Below are positions 7,985-16,348 of a DNA stretch of 64,000 nucleotides, piece by piece. Under the pieces are notes generated by a model. That model saw only the letters and a list, made by a program, of their open reading frames with translations. It was not told where the DNA came from and did not search any database. Numbering within the stretch: the first letter of the stretch is position 1; every line of letters starts with the position of its first letter. The position numbers and the translations under genes were made by a program. Location: the NCBI GenBank assembly GCA_044350425.1, contig JBILHS010000012.1, forward strand, positions 10,011-74,010. The letters are read 5' to 3'. The DNA is from M3007 sp044350425. GTDB taxonomy: Bacteria > Bacteroidota > Bacteroidia > Chitinophagales > Saprospiraceae.

Positions 7985-9574
7985 ATGAAAAAGAAAGTTC
8001 TAATTTTTTCTTCCCTCATAGCTGCCGCCTCAGTAGCAGTGATCACCTTCAATAGCTGCACGAAGGACTTTGAGGAAATCAACAAAGACCCATACGGGAT
8101 CTCCAATGATCAGCTGGCCGTAGACTATAAGCTTGTTGGCGAACCATTTAAAGGGGTGCTGCAAAACATTTACTCTTATACGCCAGCCTGGATCACCCAA
8201 TTGCAGCAAAACCTCATTGCTGACGTGTATTCCGGCTATATGATGCCTCCAACACCTTTCGCTGGCAACTCGAACAACATGACCTATAATCTCGTGGACG
8301 GATGGAACACCTGGCCCTGGAACGTAGCCTATAGCAACGTAATGTCGCCGTTGCTGGAGGCAGAACGCAACGCTGGTACAGAGTTTCCTGAGTTTATCGC
8401 CTGGTCAAAAATTTGCAAAGTGGAAGCGATGCACCGGATCAGCGATATTTATGGTCCGATCATTTACACCAAATTTGGAAAGCTGACTGCTAATGGTGGT
8501 GTGGAGTATGATTGTCAGGAAGTCGCTTATGATGCATTTTTCAAAGACCTGGATGCAGCAGTGGCCACCCTGACCCCGCTTGCACAAGACCCGGCCTCCC
8601 GTAAATCCTTCACCAATTTCGATCTGGTGTATGGCGGCGATTATTCAAAATGGGTACGTTTTGCCAACTCACTTCGTCTCCGCCTGGCGATCCGCATTTC
8701 TAAGGCAGATCCTGCTCGTGGTAAAGCTGAGGGCGAAAAAGCGATCAGTCACCCACTGGGTGTTATCGTTAGCAACGATGATAACTTCCTGGTAACCAGC
8801 GATGCAGGCATCACTCACCCGCTCAATATTATGGACAACGCCTGGAACGACATTCGGATGGGCGCACCCATGGAAAGTATTCTAAAAGGATATAACGACC
8901 CACGTTTAGGCAAGTATTTCAACCTTTCTGAAATCGTTCCCGGACAAGCTAAAGGCATCCGTCAGGGTATCGCCATCGCTGCCAAAAACGACTATACGGG
9001 CTTCTCCTCTTTGGTCGATCTGGGCAAGATTCAACTTATGACTGCAGCAGAGGTCTTTTTCCTTCGGGCGGAGGGCGATGCTCGGGGCTGGAGTATGGGT
9101 GGCACAGCACAGGCAATGTACGAAATGGGCGTAACAATGTCTTTCGCTCAGTATGGATTGGATGCAACCAGTTACCTGACTGACAATAGCAGTAAACCTG
9201 CGCCTTATGTTGATCCGGTGAATTCAGTGAACAATGTCAATGCCGGTGATCCAAATCTGGGGACCGCAACCATTCAGTGGGATGAGGCCGCTAGTTTTGA
9301 AAATAAACTGGAAAAGATCATTACCCAAAAATGGATCTCGATGTATCCGGATGGACAGGAAGCGTGGTCAGAAGTGCGCCGCACTGGCTATCCCAAGCTT
9401 TTCCCGGTGATCGTAAACAACTCTGGTGGAAAAATTGATACCGATAAATTTATCAAACGGATCAACTTCCCTGCCGGAGAATTCCAGACCAATGCCGATG
9501 AGGTTGCGAAGGCCATTCAATGCCTTGGCGGCGCCGACAATGGTGGCACCTCGCTATGGTGGGATATTGACTAA
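7985..9574 (+). CDS. SusD/RagB-family nutrient-binding outer-membrane lipoprotein
   Basis: A 529-residue lipoprotein. The ATG at 7985 is preferred to the in-frame TTG six bases upstream. A hydrophobic signal ends at Cys25 in FNSCTKDFEEINKDP, the typical opening of the SusD-like_2 branch. Further family features are the aromatic-rich surface region and the GQEAWSEVRRTGYP motif close to the C-terminus. It lies 63 bases after susC and would act as the lid and ligand-binding partner of SusC on the cell surface. It is the last gene of the operon; an intrinsic terminator follows at 9615-9650. Confidence 0.96.
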   Translation: MKKKVLIFSSLIAAASVAVITFNSCTKDFEEINKDPYGISNDQLAVDYKLVGEPFKGVLQNIYSYTPAWITQLQQNLIADVYSGYMMPPTPFAGNSNNMTYNLVDGWNTWPWNVAYSNVMSPLLEAERNAGTEFPEFIAWSKICKVEAMHRISDIYGPIIYTKFGKLTANGGVEYDCQEVAYDAFFKDLDAAVATLTPLAQDPASRKSFTNFDLVYGGDYSKWVRFANSLRLRLAIRISKADPARGKAEGEKAISHPLGVIVSNDDNFLVTSDAGITHPLNIMDNAWNDIRMGAPMESILKGYNDPRLGKYFNLSEIVPGQAKGIRQGIAIAAKNDYTGFSSLVDLGKIQLMTAAEVFFLRAEGDARGWSMGGTAQAMYEMGVTMSFAQYGLDATSYLTDNSSKPAPYVDPVNSVNNVNAGDPNLGTATIQWDEAASFENKLEKIITQKWISMYPDGQEAWSEVRRTGYPKLFPVIVNNSGGKIDTDKFIKRINFPAGEFQTNADEVAKAIQCLGGADNGGTSLWWDID

Positions 9575-9614
9575 CCTTAGACATGGTTTAATGATTCTTT
9601 AGTATAGTGATAGG

Positions 9615-9650
9615 AGCCTGTCTGCCTTAAACCGCAGGCAGGCTTTTTTT
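9615..9650 (+). terminator. Intrinsic terminator after susD
   Basis: An 11-bp stem (9615-9625 with 9634-9644, one G-U pair) is followed by seven T. It ends the sugar operon 40 bases after the SusD stop and separates it from the lipoprotein gene at 9684. Confidence 0.88.
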
Positions 9651-9683
9651 ATCAATTTGAAAAACCGTCGTACATTTTCCGCT

Positions 9684-12600
9684 ATGAAATTCCTTTTTGC
9701 TTGCTCTTTTGTTCTCCTGTACTCCTGTACCGGAAAAACGCCCTCGGAGGCTGCGTTCACTGAAGTACCCAAAAGCCAGACCGGCATTGAATTCCGCAAC
9801 CTTGTCATTGAAAAAGAAACCTTCAATATTTTCAAGTATCAATATTTCTATAACGGCGGAGGTACCGCAGTCGGAGATTTCAACAACGACGGCTTACAGG
9901 ACCTGGTTTTTACCGGTAACATGGTTAAGAATCGCCTGTACCTGAACAAAGGAAATTTCGAATTCCAGGATATCACGAAGGAATCCGGGATTGCTGAAAA
10001 AGAAGGCTGGTGCACCGGCGCAACACCGGTGGATATCAATGAGGATGGCTGGCTGGATCTCTACATCTGCCGCGCGGGATACCCATTTGACAATCTGAGG
10101 TCAAACCTTTTATTTATCAACAAAGGCAAGGGCTCCGATGGAATAATAAGGTTTGAGGAAAAATCAGCCGATTATGGGCTCAATGATGTGGCTCACTCCA
10201 CCCACGCTTCGTTTTTCGACTATGACAAAGATGGCGACCTGGATCTGTTTTTACTCAATCATTCCACCGTAGAATACTCCCGGGGCTCGCTCGATATTTA
10301 TCAGATCAAAAACAAAAAGGACCCTGCCTTTACGAATAAGCTGTTTCGAAATGACGGCCAGAAGTTTACCAACGTCACTGAAACAGCGGGCATCACCTCC
10401 AATGTACTGACTTTCAGTCTGGGGGTAAATACCTGTGATATCAATCAGGATGGCTGGCCGGATGTCTTTGTATCCAACGACTTTAACGAACCGGACTACC
10501 TTTTCATCAACCAGAAGGATGGTACTTTTCAGGAAGAACTCGCCAAACGATTCGATCACACCTCCCTTTTTTCAATGGGCTGCGATATTGCTGATTTTGA
10601 TGGGGATGCTTTACCTGACCTGATCAGTCTCGATATGCTGCCGGAAGGAAACCACCTTCAAAAAATGCACTCCGGAGTAGACAATTTTGAAAAAGTGTAT
10701 CAAATGATCCGAAGTGGCTTTTACAAACAATATAGCCGAAACATGCTTCAGCATAACAACAGGGATGGAAGTTTCACAGAAATTGGCCAGTTTGCAGGCG
10801 TATCAAACACCGACTGGAGTTGGTCGTCCCTGTTTTTTGATTTTGACAATGATGGTCAACGCGACCTGTTTATAAGCAATGGATACCCACGGGATCATAC
10901 CAACATGGATTTTTTAAAATTTACAGCTGACGAGGTCGTAAACATCCAGAAAGGAAAGGAAAGCATTCGTTTTCAGGAGTATTTGCAAAAAATGCCACCT
11001 ATCATTGAAGCGAATTACTTCTACAAAAATGAAGGTGAGTTGAAATTTTCAAATCAGGCCAATGCCTGGGGTTTATCCAAGCCCGTAGTAACCCAAAGCG
11101 CCTCCTGGGCAGATCTGGACAACGATGGCGACCTGGATCTGATCCTGAATAATACCAACGATTTTGCAAGTATTCTGGAAAATCACGCAGATCAAAACCC
11201 CGATAATCACTGGCTCAGGATAAATTTAAAGGGGCCAAAGACCAATCCTAACGGCATTGGGACAAAGGTCTGGGCTTATGCAGCAGGTAAGGTTTTTTAT
11301 ATCGAACAAAATATGGTGCGGGGATTCCAATCTTCCGTAGATCCTGTTTTATCCCTGGGGCTTGGGAATGCCCCAAAATTAGACTCATTGATCATTGTCT
11401 GGCCCACAGACGAAATGGAGGTCTTAAAAAACGTGCCTGCCAACCAAACCCTAAATGTCAAAATAGAGGACTCAAAGGGTCGGTACAATTATGCTGCACC
11501 GTCAGTAAAAACAGCTTTCTTTTCAAAAACCCCGGATGCAATCCCATTCCAGCACCATGAAAACGAAAACAACGATTTTAAAAAGCAAAGCCTGCTTCCC
11601 TGGTTCTACTCACGCCAGGGCCCGGCAATTGCTGTGGCGGATGTGAATGGAGATGGGCAGGAAGACGCTTATTGCGGCGGAGCAAAAGGTCAATCCGGAC
11701 AGATATTCTTGCAGTCCGGCACTGGTTTTACTAGTCCGCCGCAACCCGCTTTTGCTTCAGATGCCTCCAGTGAAGATTGCGCTGCAGCCTTTTTTGATGC
11801 CGATGGGGATGGCGATCAGGATCTGTATGTTTGTTCCGGCGGATATGAATTTGAAGAAAAAGACCCTGCCTTGCAGGATCGGCTTTACCTCAATGACGGG
11901 CACGGCAAATTTTCCAAAACGCTCAAAGCCCTACCTGAATCTACTCAACCAAGCACCTGCGTGAAGCCTGGAGACTTGGATGGCGACGGCGACCTGGATC
12001 TGTTTAAGGGGGGAGGCATTCTATCCGGCAGGTTCCCTCAATTTGCAGAAAGTCAAATATTGGTGAACGACGGCAAAGGAAATTTTTCAATCCAGAAAAC
12101 ATTGCCCGGGGCCACAGATGCCGTTTGGTTAGATCTTGAAAACGATCGGGATCTAGATCTGGTTTTGGTAGCAGAATGGTCGCCCATCCGATTCTATGAA
12201 AATCAAAAGGGCGAATTGACAGAAAAAACGACCCAATACCTTGCTCAAAATCCGGAAGGCTTCTGGAACACCCTTCAGTCTGCTGACCTGGATGGCGATG
12301 GAGACCTTGATCTCGTGGCTGGCAACTTTGGCCTGAACAGCCAGCTACATGCTTCAGAAGCAGAACCCATTGAACTTTATTCAGCCGACTTTGACCAAAA
12401 CGGAAGCATCGACCCTTTGATGTTTCATTATATGCAAGGCAAGTCTTACCCCTTTGTTTCGATGGAAGACATGACAGGTCAACTGCCTTATCTTCGCAAA
12501 AAATTCAACTATTTCAAAGACTATGCCGATGCACAGGTCGGTGACATCCTTACGCAGGAGCAGATAAAAAGAGCCGATCGAAAGCAGGTAAAAACCCTGG

Positions 12601-12962
12601 AATCGTCCTGGATTGAAAATGTCAATGGACAATTTAAGCGGCATGTACTTCCAACTGAAGCCCAATTTGCTCCGGTCGAAGCCATCACGATACTGGATGT
12701 CAACCAGGATGGAAAGGCAGACCTGATCTTAACTGGAAACCGAACCAACGCAAGGGTTAAGCTTGGCAACCTCAGTGGCAACCATGGACAATTATTTTTG
12801 GGAGATGGCCATGGAGGCTTTCAATTTGTGCCATACGATCAGTCTGGTTTCAACATAAGGGGCGATGTACAGGCAATCAGCAACATCAAAGTAAAAGGGA
12901 AGCAAGCCTTATTATTTGGTGTGAACAATAACAGGGCTGAGCTTTGGAAGCTTACCCGGTAA
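9684..12962 (+). CDS. Large FG-GAP/VCBS-repeat lipoprotein with ASPIC/UnbV domain (CRTAC1-like)
   Basis: A 1092-residue protein starting at the ATG that gives MKFLFACSFVLLYSC, a lipoprotein signal with Cys15; an in-frame TTG nine codons earlier is less likely. At least 13 Ca-binding-type loops of the pattern DxDxDGxxDL can be counted (for example DFNNDGLQDL, DYDKDGDLDL, DLDGDGDLDL), spread over most of the protein, as expected for a seven-bladed integrin-alpha-like propeller repeated twice. An ASPIC/UnbV domain lies between them at about residues 510-600 (GIGTKVWAY, RGFQSSVDP, LGLG, WPTDEMEVL). Such proteins are abundant in Bacteroidota and often sit beside SusCD loci; their ligand is generally unknown. 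It is probably surface- or outer-membrane-anchored. A terminator separates it from the sugar operon. Confidence 0.92.
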   Translation: MKFLFACSFVLLYSCTGKTPSEAAFTEVPKSQTGIEFRNLVIEKETFNIFKYQYFYNGGGTAVGDFNNDGLQDLVFTGNMVKNRLYLNKGNFEFQDITKESGIAEKEGWCTGATPVDINEDGWLDLYICRAGYPFDNLRSNLLFINKGKGSDGIIRFEEKSADYGLNDVAHSTHASFFDYDKDGDLDLFLLNHSTVEYSRGSLDIYQIKNKKDPAFTNKLFRNDGQKFTNVTETAGITSNVLTFSLGVNTCDINQDGWPDVFVSNDFNEPDYLFINQKDGTFQEELAKRFDHTSLFSMGCDIADFDGDALPDLISLDMLPEGNHLQKMHSGVDNFEKVYQMIRSGFYKQYSRNMLQHNNRDGSFTEIGQFAGVSNTDWSWSSLFFDFDNDGQRDLFISNGYPRDHTNMDFLKFTADEVVNIQKGKESIRFQEYLQKMPPIIEANYFYKNEGELKFSNQANAWGLSKPVVTQSASWADLDNDGDLDLILNNTNDFASILENHADQNPDNHWLRINLKGPKTNPNGIGTKVWAYAAGKVFYIEQNMVRGFQSSVDPVLSLGLGNAPKLDSLIIVWPTDEMEVLKNVPANQTLNVKIEDSKGRYNYAAPSVKTAFFSKTPDAIPFQHHENENNDFKKQSLLPWFYSRQGPAIAVADVNGDGQEDAYCGGAKGQSGQIFLQSGTGFTSPPQPAFASDASSEDCAAAFFDADGDGDQDLYVCSGGYEFEEKDPALQDRLYLNDGHGKFSKTLKALPESTQPSTCVKPGDLDGDGDLDLFKGGGILSGRFPQFAESQILVNDGKGNFSIQKTLPGATDAVWLDLENDRDLDLVLVAEWSPIRFYENQKGELTEKTTQYLAQNPEGFWNTLQSADLDGDGDLDLVAGNFGLNSQLHASEAEPIELYSADFDQNGSIDPLMFHYMQGKSYPFVSMEDMTGQLPYLRKKFNYFKDYADAQVGDILTQEQIKRADRKQVKTLESSWIENVNGQFKRHVLPTEAQFAPVEAITILDVNQDGKADLILTGNRTNARVKLGNLSGNHGQLFLGDGHGGFQFVPYDQSGFNIRGDVQAISNIKVKGKQALLFGVNNNRAELWKLTR

Positions 12963-13008
12963 AAACCACCTCCGTCAGGCACTATCCTATTCAAATCCAA
13001 CGATTTAA

Positions 13009-14037
13009 ATGCACTTTTTTACCCGTTTAACCCAATGGGAGTACCACCCCTGGTGGCTGGCCAACATCCCGGTATACGGCTATTGGCTATGGTTTGCTGC
13101 ACGCGCCAGGCATCTGATCTTCTTTTCAAACGTGAATCCCGCGATTCCGCTGGGCGGCGCCATGGGCGAGTCTAAATGGAATATCCTGGAGTTGCTACCG
13201 CCTGAAATATTACCTAATACAATCCCTGTGCAGCCCGGGGAGGACTTTACAAATATCATGGCCGCGCTGGATCGGGCAAAAATCAGCTTCCCGCTTATCG
13301 CCAAACCTGATGTAGGAGAGCGGGGTTTTTTGGTCAAAAAAGTAGAGAACCCTGAAATTCTACGCGAATATCTTTCGCGCTGGAATGTAAAATTCATCCT
13401 GCAGGAGTTCCTTTCCCTACCCGTAGAGGCTTCTGTACTGTACCATGTTTATCCAGGAGAAGGCGGCTTATTTGGCATCACTTCTGTATGTCTCAAAGAG
13501 TTTCTTTCAGTCGTTGGCGATGGCGTTACAAACATCGGGCAATTAATGGCAAAAAACGCCCGATCGGCTTTCCAACTCCCTCGTTTTGAGCGGGATTTTC
13601 CGGAAGTATTGAAAAAAACACCTGCAGCAGGAGAGACCGTTTTGTTAGAGCCTATTGGCAATCACTCCAGAGGCACAAAGTTTTTAAATGGGAATCACTT
13701 GATCTCTCCGGAAATGCTGGCAGTTTTTGAACCCATTTGTCGACAGATCCGCGGGGTTCACTACGCGCGTTTCGATCTGAAAAGCACTTCTCTTGAAGCA
13801 CTTCAACGAGGAGAGTTCAAAGCTATGGAACTCAATGGTGTACTTGGAGAACCAGCCCATATTTACGATCCTGGCCATGGAATGATTCGGGCTTACCGCG
13901 ATCTTTATCAGCATTGGAGATTGCTTTTTCGTCTGAACCGGGCCCAGCGAAAAATGGGCCACTACCCCACCCCGCTGGGCGAGGCATTGCGTTTTGCCCG
14001 GGGGTATTTCCGATATAAGAAAATGTTGGAATTGTAG
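13009..14037 (+). CDS. ATP-grasp domain protein (D-Ala-D-Ala ligase-like), function unknown
   Basis: A 342-residue protein with an ATP-grasp fold: the ATP-binding Lys in PLIAKPDVGERGFLVKK (about residue 103-118), the QEFLSLPVEASVLY segment, and the metal-binding region ending in KAMELNGVLGEPAHIYDP where Glu and Asn should bind Mg2+. ATP-grasp enzymes join a carboxylate to an amine or thiol through an acyl-phosphate. The N-terminus (WWLANIPVYGYWLWFAARARHLIFFSNVNPAIPLGG) resembles a group of Bacteroidota proteins annotated only as D-alanine-D-alanine ligase-like. No peptidoglycan or peptide-synthesis gene is next to it, so the substrate is open. It follows the FG-GAP gene by 46 bases and may share its transcript. 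Its TAG stop overlaps a REP-like palindrome. Confidence 0.82.
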   Translation: MHFFTRLTQWEYHPWWLANIPVYGYWLWFAARARHLIFFSNVNPAIPLGGAMGESKWNILELLPPEILPNTIPVQPGEDFTNIMAALDRAKISFPLIAKPDVGERGFLVKKVENPEILREYLSRWNVKFILQEFLSLPVEASVLYHVYPGEGGLFGITSVCLKEFLSVVGDGVTNIGQLMAKNARSAFQLPRFERDFPEVLKKTPAAGETVLLEPIGNHSRGTKFLNGNHLISPEMLAVFEPICRQIRGVHYARFDLKSTSLEALQRGEFKAMELNGVLGEPAHIYDPGHGMIRAYRDLYQHWRLLFRLNRAQRKMGHYPTPLGEALRFARGYFRYKKMLEL

Positions 14038-14091
14038 CGGCGGCTTTAGCCGCTGTATCTCTTGGGAAAACAGCGGGGCTAAAGCCGCCGC
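14037..14091. repeat. REP-like palindrome at the 3' end of the ATP-grasp gene
   Basis: The arms 14037-14056 (GCGGCGGCTTTAGCCGCTGT) and 14070-14091 are reverse complements apart from a 2-base CC bulge, around a 13-base loop. The first arm begins with the last base of the upstream stop codon. No T-run follows on either strand, so it is better described as a GC-rich REP-like element than as an intrinsic terminator, although it may stabilise the 3' end of the mRNA. Only one copy is visible here. The remaining bases to 14278 hold nothing that I recognise. Confidence 0.7.
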
Positions 14092-14278
14092 CATAAAAAA
14101 GGCAAGAGACTTTTCCCGCGCCTTAGAATTTTTGAATTCGGAGAACAATACTTACACACAGACCAACAGATTGCGAAAACTGTGCCAGAAATTATTTTTA
14201 ATTTTAATTTATTTAACAAGAGCATGTGAAAGCTACCTGAACAGATTTTGGCGTGTGTCTGAAAAACCGAACAGGATT

Positions 14279-16204
14279 TTACTTCGCCAAAAAGTCATTG
14301 TACAAAGTTTGCAGATAAGCCTGGGCATGGATCCGATCTTCAGCATCTAACTCCCCTTCAAAAATACGCCACGTTTTACTGCCAAATTCGTAAAAACCCT
14401 TGCCACGTGCCGTGGCCCATCCAATCCCATTTTCATTGGTATAATAGGCAAAACCATAGGATCGCTTGTCTATCTGTTCGGAGGCATCTACCTCAAAAAG
14501 ATTGTGGCTCCAGGCACACCGGATCGGTTTGGAGTGACCATCTTTCCCGGTTTTCAGCACACTTTGCAGGATTTCAGGAATATCGTGGTGATTTCCATAT
14601 GCATGAATCCGCTGACCGCGTCGGGCATCCAGCAAAGGTTTTCCAAAGACGATCAATGGAAGATGACGCGATTGAGGTCGGTCCATGCCGACTCCGCCGG
14701 GTTGGGAGGCGCCATGATCTGCCACCAGCACAAAAATGGTATTTTCGTACCAGGGCTGCTGTTCGACCGTTTTGAAAAACTTCCCAATGGCATGATCTGC
14801 AAAACTGGCGCTGTTCAGAAATTTCTCCTGATCGCTGGTTCCCGACCATTTACTTTGAAATGGCACATCGTAGGGTGGATGCAGGCTCAGGGTCATCGCA
14901 GTTACAAAAAAGGGCGGACGCAGGCTATTGATTTCCGCAGCCGTCCGTTGCAATAAAACATCATCATCCGCACCCCATCGTTGTGTTTTTTCAGCGCTAT
15001 TAAAATCATTTTCTGAAATGATTTTGTCAAAACGCTGATTCGCCAGCCATAGACCCAGATTGGCAAAAGTCAGCTCACCACCGTATAAAAATGCGGTGGA
15101 GTATCCGTTTTCGTGCAACACCCGTGGAATAGACTCCAGCTTTGAGGCCTTATCATCCAGTAGTATGATGCTTTGATCCGGCTGTGCCGGATAACCAGCC
15201 AAAACCGACACGATTCCCTGATCCGTGCGGTAGCCGCTTCCGTAAATATTTTCAAACAGCATACCTTCCCGGATCAGTCGACTTAAATTGGGACAAACAC
15301 CTGGCTCACCACCCAGTTCTTCCACTACCTGGGCCGTATGGCTCTCCAAAATAATAAAAACGACATTCGTCTGGATCGGGACACTATCGGCTGCAAGATT
15401 TGGACGCAGGAAATCAAAGACATCATCCCGCTTTCCTTTAGACCAAAGTGCCTTGACTTCCTTTTCGGCCACTGAATCGGCCATAAATGAAAATCGGTTC
15501 ACTGTAGAACGCGTTTCAATCAGGCTATGACTCAGGCTCCATCCCGGGTTGGTGGCCGCATGATTGTCAAATAAATGTGAAGAATAGTACACTGCACTCT
15601 CATTGATCGGCATGACCCCGGTGCCGCCTCTGATACCGAGGATCAACAGTCCCAGCCAAATTGGTAGGGCCAATAAGTTCCAGGCGGAAGTTTTTCCAGT
15701 ATAGACCTGTACACCGACCACTTTTTTATACCCCAGGATCATAAGCCAAACAAAGCCTGCATAAATCAATAAACTTGCCAGCTTAAAGGGCAGGGACATC
15801 GAGTCAAGCAATGCAGTGGGGGTTTTAAAATACTCCACGGCACGGTTGTTCAGGGGAGTCTGCCATTCCTGGTATAGAAAAACATTCGCCCCAAAAATAA
15901 AGATCAATACACTGAATATCAATATATTGAATGTGAAAATGCTTTTTTCAAGTCCAGCGTAAGCCGCGCTTCCGAAAGCAATACCCAATTGCCACAAAAT
16001 TATAGGAAGCGCCAGCAAGTAGGCCGCGAAACTAAAATCCAGGGGCAATGCATGCCAAAAGGAAAGCCAGGTGCCGCCCGGGTTTTCAACAGACCAATCG
16101 CTTCGAAACCACAGTACGAACCACAGCCGGAATACGACAAAAAACAACATCCAGAACGCCAGCAAGCGGAATGGAAAAAGATAAATACGCAAACTTTTTA
16201 GCAT
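14279..16204 (-). CDS. LTA-synthase/MdoB-like membrane sulfatase-fold protein
   Basis: A 641-residue protein with about five N-terminal membrane segments (residues 1-190) and a large extracytoplasmic alkaline-phosphatase-superfamily domain (about residues 275-560). Visible signatures are NVVFIILESHTAQ (first metal site with Glu), the nucleophile region GSGYRTDQGIVSVLAGYPA with the catalytic Thr, LVADHGA (metal-binding Asp-His) and the later SRHLPLIVFG His. Relatives transfer phosphoglycerol or phosphoethanolamine groups to envelope glycans or lipids; in Gram-negative Bacteroidota the actual acceptor is not known. It is transcribed alone on this strand; a -7 box lies at 16234-16227. Good family call, open substrate. 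Confidence 0.9.
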   Translation of the reverse strand: MLKSLRIYLFPFRLLAFWMLFFVVFRLWFVLWFRSDWSVENPGGTWLSFWHALPLDFSFAAYLLALPIILWQLGIAFGSAAYAGLEKSIFTFNILIFSVLIFIFGANVFLYQEWQTPLNNRAVEYFKTPTALLDSMSLPFKLASLLIYAGFVWLMILGYKKVVGVQVYTGKTSAWNLLALPIWLGLLILGIRGGTGVMPINESAVYYSSHLFDNHAATNPGWSLSHSLIETRSTVNRFSFMADSVAEKEVKALWSKGKRDDVFDFLRPNLAADSVPIQTNVVFIILESHTAQVVEELGGEPGVCPNLSRLIREGMLFENIYGSGYRTDQGIVSVLAGYPAQPDQSIILLDDKASKLESIPRVLHENGYSTAFLYGGELTFANLGLWLANQRFDKIISENDFNSAEKTQRWGADDDVLLQRTAAEINSLRPPFFVTAMTLSLHPPYDVPFQSKWSGTSDQEKFLNSASFADHAIGKFFKTVEQQPWYENTIFVLVADHGASQPGGVGMDRPQSRHLPLIVFGKPLLDARRGQRIHAYGNHHDIPEILQSVLKTGKDGHSKPIRCAWSHNLFEVDASEQIDKRSYGFAYYTNENGIGWATARGKGFYEFGSKTWRIFEGELDAEDRIHAQAYLQTLYNDFLAK

Positions 16205-16226
16205 GGAAAAAATGGAAGCAAGACCG

Positions 16227-16254
16227 CAAAGTTAAGTTTATGTAACGTAATCAA
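16227..16254 (-). promoter_or_regulatory. Candidate promoter of the LTA-synthase-like gene
   Basis: On the minus strand TTG (16254-16252) is followed after 17 bases by TAACTTTG (16234-16227), matching the Bacteroidota -33/-7 pattern with a slightly short spacer. The start site would be about 15 bases upstream of the ATG at 16204. Confidence 0.5.
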
Positions 16255-16260
16255 CCTTTA

Positions 16261-16290
16261 TTCAGCCTAATTAACCATTTTTCAGCCTTA
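16261..16290 (+). promoter_or_regulatory. Direct repeats, possible AraC-type binding site
   Basis: TTCAGCCTAA (16261-16270) and TTCAGCCTTA (16281-16290) are direct repeats exactly 20 bases apart. Direct repeats spaced by about two helical turns are the usual binding arrangement for AraC-family proteins, and the gene downstream (16349) encodes one, so autoregulation is plausible. This is inference from spacing only. Confidence 0.4.
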
Positions 16291-16348
16291 AATGCCCCTT
16301 GTTTCCCAAAAAATGCCTTTTTTTGCGCACTCGTTTTCTCTAACACCC

